45,243 nt of DNA from a virus. The DNA lies in the IMG/VR virus record IMGVR_UViG_3300042542_001048, positions 1 through 45,243 of that record; one strand, given 5' to 3'. The notes below the pieces were generated by a model that had not been told where the DNA came from, did no database searches, and saw only the letters and a program-made list of their open reading frames with translations. Each line of letters starts with the position of its first letter. The stretch's first letter is position 1. Of the stretch, positions 1 to 9,756 are shown one piece after another. The translations under genes and the position numbers were made by a program.

Positions 1-2091
1 CCAACCATTACCCTCAAGAGCCCACATATATGTTGAAAATTGCATTACATATTCACGAAGAACTTCCATGTAAATTTGATTCATACCAATAGTTTCTAAC
101 AACATATCGGTAGTTGGGTAGTTTTGATGCCTATCAACAGTCCAATTATTAGCAAATTCTGCTTCTTCACGAATCATTCTACAAAACTCTTCAGTAAACA
201 ATGGGAATGAAAAACAATTATCAAATGGTTCGTCAGTAATTAAATCCCATTCTTTAGTTCTGGCTGAATATGAAACAAATCTATTTTTCCATTCAATTGG
301 GTTTTCATAATATGTGTATAATTCAGGATGCAATTTCATATTAAGGTGTATTGTTTCAGTAGAAGATTTTGGTTGACTATATCCCTGACTTATAAGTTGA
401 TTTCTTAATGAGTATACGTTTAAATCTGATTCAATAAAACCTAAATCATTACGATTTGGGTGATTGGAATATGTACATATAAAAAACTCATCTAATGGTA
501 TAATACTATCTTGTAAGTTTTTATTTAATAACTTCTCAACACCATTTTTGCTTAACATATAAGCGTGTGTATTATATGACGGATATGGTTTTACGATATT
601 ATGTAACCCAAGCTCGGTATCATCTCCCGGTGAAAGTTTATTTCTACCAAGATATAACAAATCCCAATCCGATGGTAATTCATCTACCAAATATGGGGTC
701 AGTTCGTCATGAACCATAAAATCTTCTTCAAGGATTAAAATAGTTTCATGACCACTTTCTTTTGCAAGATTCCACACTTGTATATGTGATAAAGCACATC
801 CAATTTCTCCAGGAAGTACAGGTCTACTATACCATTTATTATCAGAATCTATTTTCCAATTTTGAAATACAGACCAATCTCCACTCTCATATATGTTAAG
901 GTTAGAACCATCAACCGCTCTATGAATGTGAATTACACTTCGTGGGTCTAATCCTAATTTATTTATTTCAGAAACCCATCTATCGTAATTATTAAAATTT
1001 TCAGACAATCCAATTACATAAACACAATCTACTTTTGTATATCGTTTAGGGGTATCTATGACATCATACCACTCATTTACACGGATATCCCATGTATTTT
1101 TTAAAGCATATTCTTTTGCGTTTTTGAGATTAGTTTCTTGTAATGATTTATTTAGATACAAATCAAGAAATGCTTCAAGAAATTCTTCATTGGAAGATTT
1201 ATGACTGATAAGTTTGGCCTTACCATTTACCAAATTCAATAGATTACCAGTATCGGTGGATACTATTTTAACCTCACCCATCATCATTTCAAGAGCAGTT
1301 ATACAATAGGTCTCATCATACTGACTTGGGTATACCCAATATTCAGCCGAATTTATTAAATTGTATAAATCAATTTTACCCAAAGAACCTACATACTCAA
1401 CACCTTCAAGTTCTGATTTATAACTATCATAAATGTCAAGAGCATATGGTGGTGTAGCAACCACAAGTGTAGCATCAGGTATGGTTTGTTTTATTCTCGG
1501 CCAAATTTCTAACAAGTTTGACAAACCTCTTTCAGCCGAAGATGTGTATATAAATCGATTGGGTATTTTTTCAACGCTATTCATTAAAAAATCATGTGTT
1601 GATATTGCGTTTTCAATCACACGAACTCTACCCCTCATTTGGGGATATTTTTTTTCTAAAATATTAGCTTGATATTCAGATACACAAATAAAATTATCTA
1701 TCTTTGAACTTTTTAGATAATCTAAACCATCATTCTCAAGTGTAATTCCATTCCACCATGGATAGAAATCAAAATTATGTAACCAAAAATAAGATTTATC
1801 AAAAGTTACATTTCGCGATTCAAGTTCAATCAAATAGTGTATATAATTTGTTGCTATTACAACATCATAGTGTGAGTTTGATTCTAATTTATCATACTCA
1901 CAATATTTTAGATTTGGATTTGCAAATGATATTGAAGTTATAACATCACCACATATAGTAACATCATGTTTATTAGACATTACTTCCGCAAGTTTCATTA
2001 CGGAATATTCAGAACCACCCAATCCTTTATTATACCAAGTTCCGGTGTTCCATTTTTCTTTTTGATACCCAACAACAAATAATATTTTCAT
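1..2091 (-). CDS. GT4 - procollagen galactosyltransferase (GT25) - lysyl hydroxylase (PLOD)-like fusion, 3' end off window
   Basis: The frame is open from the ATG at 2091 to the left edge (697 codons, no stop), so this is a partial gene. Residues 1-350 look like a GT4/GT-B glycosyltransferase (GLGGSEYSVMKLAE near the start, YDETYCITALEMM near residue 260-275). Residues about 350-555 match the COLGALT/GT25 family: GEIGCALSH, LILEEDF, SDWDLLYLGRNKL, AYMLSKNGVEKLL and PLDEFF occur in the same order as in animal procollagen galactosyltransferase. From about residue 600 the sequence follows the lysyl hydroxylase domain of PLOD (FSFPLFTEEFC, then NYPTTDMLLETIGMN). The Fe-binding HxD and distal His would lie past the window edge, so hydroxylase activity cannot be confirmed. 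The start is one base below the stop of the GT2 gene, so the two are co-transcribed. Likely role: hydroxylate Lys in X-Lys-Gly and glycosylate the hydroxylysine of the phage collagens encoded upstream. Family assignment is strong; substrate is inferred. Confidence 0.85.
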   Translation of the reverse strand, partial: MKILFVVGYQKEKWNTGTWYNKGLGGSEYSVMKLAEVMSNKHDVTICGDVITSISFANPNLKYCEYDKLESNSHYDVVIATNYIHYLIELESRNVTFDKSYFWLHNFDFYPWWNGITLENDGLDYLKSSKIDNFICVSEYQANILEKKYPQMRGRVRVIENAISTHDFLMNSVEKIPNRFIYTSSAERGLSNLLEIWPRIKQTIPDATLVVATPPYALDIYDSYKSELEGVEYVGSLGKIDLYNLINSAEYWVYPSQYDETYCITALEMMMGEVKIVSTDTGNLLNLVNGKAKLISHKSSNEEFLEAFLDLYLNKSLQETNLKNAKEYALKNTWDIRVNEWYDVIDTPKRYTKVDCVYVIGLSENFNNYDRWVSEINKLGLDPRSVIHIHRAVDGSNLNIYESGDWSVFQNWKIDSDNKWYSRPVLPGEIGCALSHIQVWNLAKESGHETILILEEDFMVHDELTPYLVDELPSDWDLLYLGRNKLSPGDDTELGLHNIVKPYPSYNTHAYMLSKNGVEKLLNKNLQDSIIPLDEFFICTYSNHPNRNDLGFIESDLNVYSLRNQLISQGYSQPKSSTETIHLNMKLHPELYTYYENPIEWKNRFVSYSARTKEWDLITDEPFDNCFSFPLFTEEFCRMIREEAEFANNWTVDRHQNYPTTDMLLETIGMNQIYMEVLREYVMQFSTYMWALEGNGW

Positions 2092-2092
2092 T

Positions 2093-3385
2093 TTATTCCA
2101 CTATGTAATTTAAAACTTGTTCACGTTCACCAAATTTAGAATAATCCATATAGTCTTGTAACTTCCAAGAATGACCAACTTCATCATCCCAACACCAATC
2201 ATCTTTTCCGAGCTCACGAATTCTTTCATGAATCATTTTATCGTAATAATCTTTTATTAAACGAGCTCTTCGATTTATATCAGTATTATTATTGTCAACT
2301 GTAGAATTTCCATCATTATACTGAACATATAGCATTTTTTTGAGATGTATAATTCTTGTATTTAAAAATGATTTAATTATAAGCTCAAAGTCATCAGCTA
2401 CTGATATGTCTCTACTATGACCACCCATTTGAAAATAAACATCACGTCTCCAAGCTCTTGCATGATTTGGCATACCAATATTGAATCTAATGGATTTTGG
2501 ATTTATATCGGGATAGTGATGGACTAACCAATCTTTACCATCTATATTTTGCCATGTGTGTCCAGCATATCCCCAATCAAATTTGTTATCAGGGTGACCA
2601 TACCAATCTTCACCAATATATCCATATTGACGTGGGTCTCCATTTTCATAAACCTCGGTCACATCGGTATAAATAAACCCAGCATCTTCATGCTTCCAAG
2701 ACGCATATAAAATCTCTTCCAAACAAGTTGTTATCAACACATCATCATGGTCAAGTTCAACTAACCACTTACCATTTGATAATGAGCAAGCCCTATGTTT
2801 AACCTCACCAACATTTCCACCCGAATTCGGTGACATACGATATGGTTTAACCCTATAATCACTTTCGGCTATGGTTTTTAAATATTCCCACGTTTTATAA
2901 TCACCCTCTGGTGAATCATCAACAACAACCCATTCCCAATTTACATAAGTTTGATTTTTTAAAGATTCATATGTTCTAAAAATACGTTCATATGTCTTAT
3001 AGGTGGGTGTAAACACCGAAAATGTAGGAAGTTCTTCATTTTCATATACCGACTTTTGTGCACTACAAGCCCAAAATGTAGATTGACATACTATGTCGTT
3101 TGCTAAAACATTATCATATGGGATTTCATCATAGCTGAATATTTTTGATGAAATAAACTTGTGATTTACAAATTCATATGATTTACTAATAGTATTACCC
3201 ATGAAAAAAACTACATCAGGTCTATGTTTTGAAAAATTCTCATAAAAATTACAAACACAATCATATGAATATACAATAACCTCTTCTTGTAGATTTTCCT
3301 CATGATATACATCAGATTTCAACCTTATTTCGCCAAACCTATCCCATCCATAGACCAATGCGGTCGGTAAATTTGTTTTTCTCAT
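2093..3385 (-). CDS. GT2-family (GT-A fold) glycosyltransferase
   Basis: This 430-residue protein has a non-recognised N-terminal part (1-118) and a family 2 glycosyltransferase domain from about residue 120 (FSVFTPTYKTYERI). The nucleotide-sugar binding motifs are visible: VVVDDS (DD at 156-157), the metal-binding LDHDD (212-215) and the late acidic VADDFEL (330-335), the usual position of the catalytic base. No membrane segment is apparent, so it should act in the cytoplasm. It lies between the 2OG oxygenase (3 bases between) and the GT4-GT25-PLOD fusion (1 base between), so it belongs to the same short operon, downstream of two collagen-like fibre genes. The likely acceptor is the fibre (threonine or hydroxylysine sugar), inferred only from location. 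Glycosylation of host surface or phage DNA remains possible. Confidence 0.85.
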   Translation of the reverse strand: MRKTNLPTALVYGWDRFGEIRLKSDVYHEENLQEEVIVYSYDCVCNFYENFSKHRPDVVFFMGNTISKSYEFVNHKFISSKIFSYDEIPYDNVLANDIVCQSTFWACSAQKSVYENEELPTFSVFTPTYKTYERIFRTYESLKNQTYVNWEWVVVDDSPEGDYKTWEYLKTIAESDYRVKPYRMSPNSGGNVGEVKHRACSLSNGKWLVELDHDDVLITTCLEEILYASWKHEDAGFIYTDVTEVYENGDPRQYGYIGEDWYGHPDNKFDWGYAGHTWQNIDGKDWLVHHYPDINPKSIRFNIGMPNHARAWRRDVYFQMGGHSRDISVADDFELIIKSFLNTRIIHLKKMLYVQYNDGNSTVDNNNTDINRRARLIKDYYDKMIHERIRELGKDDWCWDDEVGHSWKLQDYMDYSKFGEREQVLNYIVE

Positions 3386-3388
3386 AAA

Positions 3389-3994
3389 TTATCTATATGG
3401 TTCACCACCAACCCAAAGTACAAACGACTTTCGTGTACCTTTAGTTACAGGTTTTACTCTATGTAAGTAAAATGATGGAAATATAACAACAACACCTTGA
3501 CCCCGTGGAGCGGACATAGCACCAGCTCCTAACATAAATTCCAAATCACCACCTTCATATTCATCTGGCTCTGATAATTGAACTGTTACTGATACTTTTC
3601 GTTGATTTTGAATTCCAATACCACAATCCATGTGCCAGTCGTAATGACCACCACCCTCATAGTATTCAGTATATTGAATTCTCTCTCTCATATGGGTTAA
3701 ATCCATTTTCCACATCGCTTGATTTGCTTCCGAAATCATATTGTGTAATTTTGAATATACCCATTCCCATTCTTGGTTTTGAGGACACCATTTTACTGAA
3801 GATTTTCTATAGGTATCGTTAGTTCTACTAACATCATCTTGACCAATAGCAGCTTTTTCAAATTCTAAATCAGAGGTTAACTCTTCTATACTTTTCAACT
3901 CTTCAGCTGAAAATCCTTCTTTGAACCAATAGTAATTTGTGTAGTTTACATCTAAACGATGCGGGTCTCGGTCGAACTTAAATCCATTTTCCAT
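3389..3994 (-). CDS. 2-oxoglutarate/Fe(II)-dependent oxygenase (prolyl/lysyl hydroxylase-like, PKHD type)
   Basis: A 201-residue protein with the double-stranded beta-helix oxygenase signature. The iron triad is H121-x-D123 (in HYDWHMDC) and H178 (in SFYLHRV), and R188 (in KGTRKSFVLW) is the expected 2-oxoglutarate anchor. YEGGDLEF (146-153) is the typical strand between them. Length and motif spacing fit the small P4H/PKHD-type hydroxylases common in marine T4-like phages. It starts 40 bases below the stop of the 1902-residue collagen gene and leads the operon with the two glycosyltransferase genes. A TATTTAT motif lies 18 bases upstream of its ATG. A role in hydroxylating the fibre is suggested by location. 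However, the collagen tracts contain almost no Pro in the Y position, so a classical collagen prolyl 4-hydroxylase role is doubtful. Confidence 0.85.
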   Translation of the reverse strand: MENGFKFDRDPHRLDVNYTNYYWFKEGFSAEELKSIEELTSDLEFEKAAIGQDDVSRTNDTYRKSSVKWCPQNQEWEWVYSKLHNMISEANQAMWKMDLTHMRERIQYTEYYEGGGHYDWHMDCGIGIQNQRKVSVTVQLSEPDEYEGGDLEFMLGAGAMSAPRGQGVVVIFPSFYLHRVKPVTKGTRKSFVLWVGGEPYR

Positions 3995-4012
3995 AACTCA
4001 TATTCTTTTAAT

Positions 4013-4019
4013 ATAAATA
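4013..4019 (-). promoter_or_regulatory. TATTTAT late-promoter-like motif
   Basis: The minus strand reads CCATATTTATATT, ending 18 bases before the ATG of the oxygenase gene. It is one of 12 intergenic copies in this window. Function is inferred from position only. Confidence 0.4.
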
Positions 4020-4034
4020 TGGAAATGAAACTTA

Positions 4035-7000
4035 TTAGAACAAATATCTGTATGTTTCCACAATCCAAACAGGATCACCATTTGTCCAGTTGTGTTTTTT
4101 GAAAGTTAATTTTTGTAAAGTATTATCCCATTCAAAATAACCACCAGCAAGTTCATTACCTTTGTCACCTTTTGCATTAGTAGAACCCTGAGCGCCTTGA
4201 TTTCCTTGACTACCTTTAGCACCATCATATGTACCTTCGGGTGCGGCTTCAGCAACAGCACCTTGAGCACCAGTAACACCCTTTGCACCTTGAGCGCCTT
4301 GAGCGCCCGTAGCACCAGCAGCACCCTGAGCTCCTTGATGTCCTTGAGAACCGGTAGAACCCACACTACCTTGAGCGCCCGTAGCACCAGCGGCACCCTG
4401 AGCTCCTTGATGTCCTTGAGAACCAGTGTTCCCTTTAGGACCAGTAGCTCCGGCAGCACCTTGAGCTCCTTGAGGACCGGTATGACCTATAGCGCCGGTA
4501 GCACCGGTAGCACCACTTGCTCCTTGAGCACCGGTGTTACCTTTAGAACCCGTATCCCCTTGAGCACCTTGAGCGCCTGTAGCACCAGCGGCTCCTTGGG
4601 CACCCTGATGACCTTGACTACCAGTATTACCTTGCGCTCCGACAGCACCAGCAGCACCTTGAGCACCGGTGTTACCTTTAGAACCCGTACCCCCTTGAGC
4701 ACCTTGAGCGCCCGTAGCACCGGCAGCTCCTTGTGACCCTTGAGCGCCTTGAGCTCCCTGAACACCCTTGTTACCCTTTGGACCAACAGCACCACCACCA
4801 CCACAATAGAAGTCTAAATAGGTATTATTATTTGAAGTACCATATGTAGCATTATCACACGTTAGATTTGTAAGAGTAATAGTAAATCTCTGATTACCCG
4901 AATCGTATGAATTTGATGCTACTTGGAATTCTCCAAATGCTGGACTTGGAAATCCTTGTCCAATATCAATTCTACAACCAGTATTTAGTGCATTTAAATA
5001 TGCGTATCTATCCGTGCTCGAAACAAATGAATATCTACTAACAATTATGGTAGTTAATGAACATGAGTTTGTATTATTAAATGATATTTGTCCCGTACCC
5101 ACCGAACCAGCAGTTGCTTGCCAATATGTTGATAACGTTGTTGGTGAAGTTCCCGGCGCACCTTGAGCGCCAGTATTACCTTTAGGACCAACAGCACCTG
5201 CGGCTCCTTGAGAACCCTGAGCTCCTTGAGAACCAATAGCACCTGTTGGACCAACAGCACCACCAGAACCAACTAAACCCGTAGCGCCTTGAGAACCTAC
5301 CGAACCTTGAGCACCTTGAACGCCCTTATCGCCGGCGGCTCCTTGAGCACCCGTAGCTCCAGTAGCGCCAGTATTACCTTTAGGGCCCGTAGCTCCTGCG
5401 GCTCCTTGAGAACCTTGAGAACCCTGAGCGCCGGTTGCTCCAATAGCACCCGCTGCGCCTTTAGCGCCACTTGCCCCTTCAGCACCTGTATTACCTTGAG
5501 ACCCGGTAGCCCCTTGAGCACCTTGAGCGCCAGTAGCACCAGCAGCACCTTGAGCACCCGTATTACCTTTAGAACCAGTAGCTCCTTGAGCGCCTTTAGC
5601 TCCATGGATTCCACCTGAAGTCTCGGTTATTGATAAACCTGTAAAATATCTCCAAGCGCCGGTTGTTCCCGATGGAGCATATCCAACATACCAATTATGT
5701 TCACCTGTTGGGTCTGATGTTGAGGTAAATGAATATTTTTTTCTATACCAAGTTAGTGTTGTTCCAAGTTCAGATGAATACAAATCTTTTTGGTCTACAA
5801 TTGTACCATCTTCAATTCCGGTAGCAAAATGACTACCACCGGTAGCAAATTGCCTCATATGGAACATACCATAGTTAGCACCACTTCCAGCCCAGTTAAC
5901 ATCATATGCTACCCAAATTTCAAGGGTATAATTTGTCGATGGTTTTACAAAAAATTCAGTAACTTGATATTCAGCAGCACCCGAACTATCTTGTCTTAAA
6001 ACATACCCAGAATTACCCGATTGTGGATTATTTGATAACGCAAATACTTGAGTAGTAGCGTTATGCCCAGTATAGTATAGATTTATATCATTTGCAGCAC
6101 CAACAGCCGCAAAATTTGGGTCGATTACTTTATTACCAGCATATCCTTGAGCTCCGGTTGTACCTTGAGCGCCAGTATTACCTTTAGGACCAACAGCACC
6201 TGCGGCTCCTTGAGAACCCTGAGCTCCTTGAGCACCAACAGCGCCGGTTGGGCCAATACCACCACCAGAACCAACTAAACCTGTAGCACCCTGTGAACCT
6301 GTAGAACCTTGAGCTCCTTGAGGACCAACATCACCGGCCGCACCTTGAGCACCCGTAGCACCAGTTGCGCCGGTATTTCCTTTTGGACCAACAGCACCAG
6401 CAGCGCCTTGAGAACCTTGAGAACCTTGAGCACCAACAGCACCAGTAGCACCCGTAGCACCACTTAAACCTACAGCACCCGTAGCTCCGGTGGCTCCTTG
6501 AGAACCAGTAGCCCCTTGAGCACCTTGAACGCCCTTATCGCCGGCGGCTCCTTGAGAACCCGTAGCCCCCGTAGCACCGGTGTTTCCTTTTGGACCGACA
6601 GCCCCATCAGCACCAGCAGCACCTTGAGAACCGGTGTTTCCTTTTGAACCCTGACCACCTTGTGCTCCCGTAGCCCCTTGTGGGCCGGTAGCTCCTTGTG
6701 GGCCGGTAGCCCCTTGTGGGCCTTGAGCGCCAGTTGAACCGGTAGCTCCTTGAGAACCAGTAACCCCTTGAGGGCCGGTTGGGCCGGTAGGGCCGGTAGG
6801 GCCTTGATGACCTTGAGAACCGATTGAACCCATAGCACCAGAACGGCCGATTTCAAATGTGTGTTGATACCATGTACCACCACCCGATTCTGATGGTCGT
6901 TTCCAAAATACTCTTAAGCCTTCACCACCAGCATATTCTTGTGTTCTTACTCTAAACGAAACTGGCGTACCTGCTGTTAATGATATTGTACCTGTAGTAG

Positions 7001-9743
7001 TACCTAATGCAGGAGTACCTCTACCACCATAGAATGAAGCAATGTTAGTACCATTTATAAATAAATCAACCGAATCGTCTGATTCTGCTGTGAACGTATA
7101 TGTTCCAGTTTCAGATGGATAGAATGTACCCCAAGCTTGTACTGAAAAGTAAGTACCACTATTTGGTATTCCCAATCCTGCTGAAGTTAATGTTGTGTAT
7201 GTTGTCCAATCAAGAATTGTAGCTACATTATAAAAACCTTGGTCATATAATGTTGTATTTGTATATGCAGTATCAAAGAATTTTCCAAAATCATTTGCAT
7301 CAGTTGGATACGTTCCATATTGAGATGTTGAACCATTTCCAGCATGAGTAGAATATACTTGAACATTAAGGTTACCAGACCCGAAATTTTGACCTTTTGT
7401 ACCTTGAGCGCCAGTAGCTCCTTGTGGACCTTGAGCACCAGTTGCGCCAGTAGCTCCTTGTGGACCTTGTGGGCCGGTAGCACCAGTAACCCCTTTATTA
7501 CCAGCAGGACCTTCACCCCCTTGAGCGCCGGTAGCACCTTGAGCTCCCTGAGCTCCGGTCGCACCACCACCACCTTGTGGACCAGTAGCCCCTTGGGGGC
7601 CGGTTGGGCCGGTTGGGCCGGTTGGACCAGTAGCACCTTGAGGGCCGGTATTACCTTTGGCGCCTTCGGCACCTTCACCACCTTGAGGACCAGTAGCGCC
7701 CGTAGCACCTTTTGAACCGGTCCCACCTTGAGGACCTTGCGGACCGGTAGCTCCTTGAGGGCCGGTAGGGCCGGTTGGACCTGTAGCCCCTTGAGGGCCG
7801 GTAGCACCTTGAGCCCCTTGAAGACCGGTTTCACCTTGAGCCCCTTGAGCGCCGGTTGCTCCAATAGCGCCAGTAGCACCTGTAGCTCCACTTGCCCCCT
7901 GAGCACCTATCGCTCCGTAGTTATTACACCATTTTACATCTTGAACAGCAGCGTTGCCTGAATAAAAAGATGAATCTAAATAGAATGTAGCACCCGAACC
8001 ATGGTTTACAGTTCTTCTTACTACACCATCTAAAATATAGTATACATATTGACCATCGTAATGGATAGCAAATGTTGTAACTGCGTTAGTATAGCCAAAA
8101 CTTAAATCGGCTATAAAATTACAACTTTCATAAATCTGAACACCACCACCAGCGTATGGATACCAAGCATAATCAATAGAACAATATGAAGCGTCTGCTG
8201 TTGGGTCGGTATTAAGACCCACCATTTTATATGTGAAGTTTGTTGATTTAAATTCTAAATAAGCGCCAGCACCATATCCTTCTGATGAATATACACCACC
8301 ACCCCAAGAACCACCACCTTGTTTTGCAAATGATTGAACTGCGGTGTTATTGTTTGTAATTGCTACGGATTGTCCGTTATTGTTTGACGTATAAGAACAT
8401 CCCTCATAACCTTGAGGGCCAGTAGCACCTTGAGCACCGGTTGCGCCAGTAGCTCCTTGTGGGCCGGTAGCTCCTTGTGGGCCGGTATCACCTTGAGGGC
8501 CGGTTGGACCTTGTGGACCTCCATTTCCACCCAATCCCGTAGGACCAGTAGCACCTTGAGCACCTTGAGGGCCGGTTGGACCTTGTGGACCTGCATTTCC
8601 ACCATATCCCGTAATACCTTTAGCACCTTGAGGGCCGGTTTCTCCTGTTGGACCAGTAGCACCAACAGCACCAGTTCCACCAGTAACTCCACCCGAACCC
8701 TTATTACCTTGAGCCCCCGTAGGACCAACCGCTCCTTGAGCACCAATAGCTCCGGTTGGACCTTTAGGGCCACCAGAACCACCGGGTCCGATAGCACCTT
8801 GAGCTCCTTGAGGGCCGACAGTCCCTTGAGGACCGATAGCACCTTGCGCACCTCTACCACCTTGTAATCCGGTTGGACCAACAGCACCTTGTGGGCCGGT
8901 AGCTCCTTGTGGGCCGGTAGGACCAGTTCCACCTTGTGGGCCGGTAGGGCCGGTGTTACCAGTTACACCCTTTGAACCTTGAGGGCCGGTTGGACCTGTC
9001 GATGTATCAGGGTCACTTGGACAAGCACCACAACCACCACCGAAACAAGATTGAACGTTACCATCGATATTACCACCGTTATTATAACCTGGAAGTATAT
9101 CATCGAAACGGCCAAATTCTTGAACTTGATAGCAACATCCATCATCCATAGTGACAGCATCACCACAAGCACACCAAGTGTCTATACCATAATATTGAGA
9201 GGTAGAATTACTATCATATACGTTTGAACAACCCGGGTCACATGCGTTTAATAGCCAATAACACGTTGAATTATGTACTATATATCCATTCAGTATATAA
9301 ACGTCATCTGGTTCTATACCAATTTTATGTAAGATTTCTGAATTAGTATCAGTATATGCGTCTTCGAGTAATTCTTCTGATAAAGAACCACTTTCATATT
9401 TTATTAGATAGTCACTACCTACTTGTAAATCTTGTGATGATTTGAATCTATATGTGTTGGTAGAATCTTTTACAAGAATTTTTTTACCATATCCAACTGA
9501 TAACGAGTCGTTGAATACCGCAAATTCTTCAGCAGTAGAACCACTTGTATTAAATACAACTGAAGCTGAAGTTATCTGAATTTCACTTAAAGAGGAACCT
9601 GTCCAATTTGTTGAAGATATTTCAGAAAAGTCAGTTCCAGATAAATGGACTGCTGTTACTAAAGTTCCTTTGGTGATGTTCTGAAGTTGTTCAGAACCAC
9701 CACCCCAAAGACTGACTAATTGATTCCCTTTAAATCCTGACAT
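4035..9743 (-). CDS. Giant collagen-like fibre/adhesin with N-terminal Hint-like domain and inserted binding domains
   Basis: 1902 residues; the ribosome site AAAAAGG precedes the ATG. Residues 1-158 look like a degenerate Hint (intein-like) domain: [15 protein letters not shown] near 100-114, then [11 protein letters not shown] ending at Asn158, followed by Ser159. Residues 161-241 hold ten cysteines and no Gly-X-Y. Collagen triplets begin near 249 and are broken by globular domains: a lectin/SPRY-like beta domain (about 446-609); a PA14-like domain (about 786-966, with [18 protein letters not shown] and LFING); a CBM-like jelly-roll (about 1203-1376, with [14 protein letters not shown]); and a small beta domain (about 1531-1646). 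The last 40 residues form a non-collagen cap. In the triplets X is often Pro or Ala and Y is Thr, Gln, Ala or Lys; lysine is essentially always in Y before Gly. It is probably a trimeric host-binding fibre. Virion location is inferred from the neighbouring structural genes. Confidence 0.85.
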   Translation of the reverse strand: MSGFKGNQLVSLWGGGSEQLQNITKGTLVTAVHLSGTDFSEISSTNWTGSSLSEIQITSASVVFNTSGSTAEEFAVFNDSLSVGYGKKILVKDSTNTYRFKSSQDLQVGSDYLIKYESGSLSEELLEDAYTDTNSEILHKIGIEPDDVYILNGYIVHNSTCYWLLNACDPGCSNVYDSNSTSQYYGIDTWCACGDAVTMDDGCCYQVQEFGRFDDILPGYNNGGNIDGNVQSCFGGGCGACPSDPDTSTGPTGPQGSKGVTGNTGPTGPQGGTGPTGPQGATGPQGAVGPTGLQGGRGAQGAIGPQGTVGPQGAQGAIGPGGSGGPKGPTGAIGAQGAVGPTGAQGNKGSGGVTGGTGAVGATGPTGETGPQGAKGITGYGGNAGPQGPTGPQGAQGATGPTGLGGNGGPQGPTGPQGDTGPQGATGPQGATGATGAQGATGPQGYEGCSYTSNNNGQSVAITNNNTAVQSFAKQGGGSWGGGVYSSEGYGAGAYLEFKSTNFTYKMVGLNTDPTADASYCSIDYAWYPYAGGGVQIYESCNFIADLSFGYTNAVTTFAIHYDGQYVYYILDGVVRRTVNHGSGATFYLDSSFYSGNAAVQDVKWCNNYGAIGAQGASGATGATGAIGATGAQGAQGETGLQGAQGATGPQGATGPTGPTGPQGATGPQGPQGGTGSKGATGATGPQGGEGAEGAKGNTGPQGATGPTGPTGPTGPQGATGPQGGGGATGAQGAQGATGAQGGEGPAGNKGVTGATGPQGPQGATGATGAQGPQGATGAQGTKGQNFGSGNLNVQVYSTHAGNGSTSQYGTYPTDANDFGKFFDTAYTNTTLYDQGFYNVATILDWTTYTTLTSAGLGIPNSGTYFSVQAWGTFYPSETGTYTFTAESDDSVDLFINGTNIASFYGGRGTPALGTTTGTISLTAGTPVSFRVRTQEYAGGEGLRVFWKRPSESGGGTWYQHTFEIGRSGAMGSIGSQGHQGPTGPTGPTGPQGVTGSQGATGSTGAQGPQGATGPQGATGPQGATGAQGGQGSKGNTGSQGAAGADGAVGPKGNTGATGATGSQGAAGDKGVQGAQGATGSQGATGATGAVGLSGATGATGAVGAQGSQGSQGAAGAVGPKGNTGATGATGAQGAAGDVGPQGAQGSTGSQGATGLVGSGGGIGPTGAVGAQGAQGSQGAAGAVGPKGNTGAQGTTGAQGYAGNKVIDPNFAAVGAANDINLYYTGHNATTQVFALSNNPQSGNSGYVLRQDSSGAAEYQVTEFFVKPSTNYTLEIWVAYDVNWAGSGANYGMFHMRQFATGGSHFATGIEDGTIVDQKDLYSSELGTTLTWYRKKYSFTSTSDPTGEHNWYVGYAPSGTTGAWRYFTGLSITETSGGIHGAKGAQGATGSKGNTGAQGAAGATGAQGAQGATGSQGNTGAEGASGAKGAAGAIGATGAQGSQGSQGAAGATGPKGNTGATGATGAQGAAGDKGVQGAQGSVGSQGATGLVGSGGAVGPTGAIGSQGAQGSQGAAGAVGPKGNTGAQGAPGTSPTTLSTYWQATAGSVGTGQISFNNTNSCSLTTIIVSRYSFVSSTDRYAYLNALNTGCRIDIGQGFPSPAFGEFQVASNSYDSGNQRFTITLTNLTCDNATYGTSNNNTYLDFYCGGGGAVGPKGNKGVQGAQGAQGSQGAAGATGAQGAQGGTGSKGNTGAQGAAGAVGAQGNTGSQGHQGAQGAAGATGAQGAQGDTGSKGNTGAQGASGATGATGAIGHTGPQGAQGAAGATGPKGNTGSQGHQGAQGAAGATGAQGSVGSTGSQGHQGAQGAAGATGAQGAQGAKGVTGAQGAVAEAAPEGTYDGAKGSQGNQGAQGSTNAKGDKGNELAGGYFEWDNTLQKLTFKKHNWTNGDPVWIVETYRYLF
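4165..8999 (-). repeat. Collagen Gly-X-Y coding tracts, interrupted by four globular domains
   Basis: A 9-base periodicity (Gly codon every third codon) is directly visible; on the plus strand it appears as recurring CCTTGAGCACC and GGGCCGGT units. Uninterrupted tracts lie near 8400-8999, 7385-7915, 6140-6840, 5150-5615 and 4165-4800. The repeats make long open frames on both strands that are not genes. Confidence 0.9.
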
Positions 9744-9756
9744 ATAACCTTTTTAA

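Noticed and set aside
1433-1943. Short plus-strand frames in the left 2 kb
   Set aside because: They lie opposite the continuous minus-strand fused glycosyltransferase/hydroxylase frame and do not resemble known proteins.
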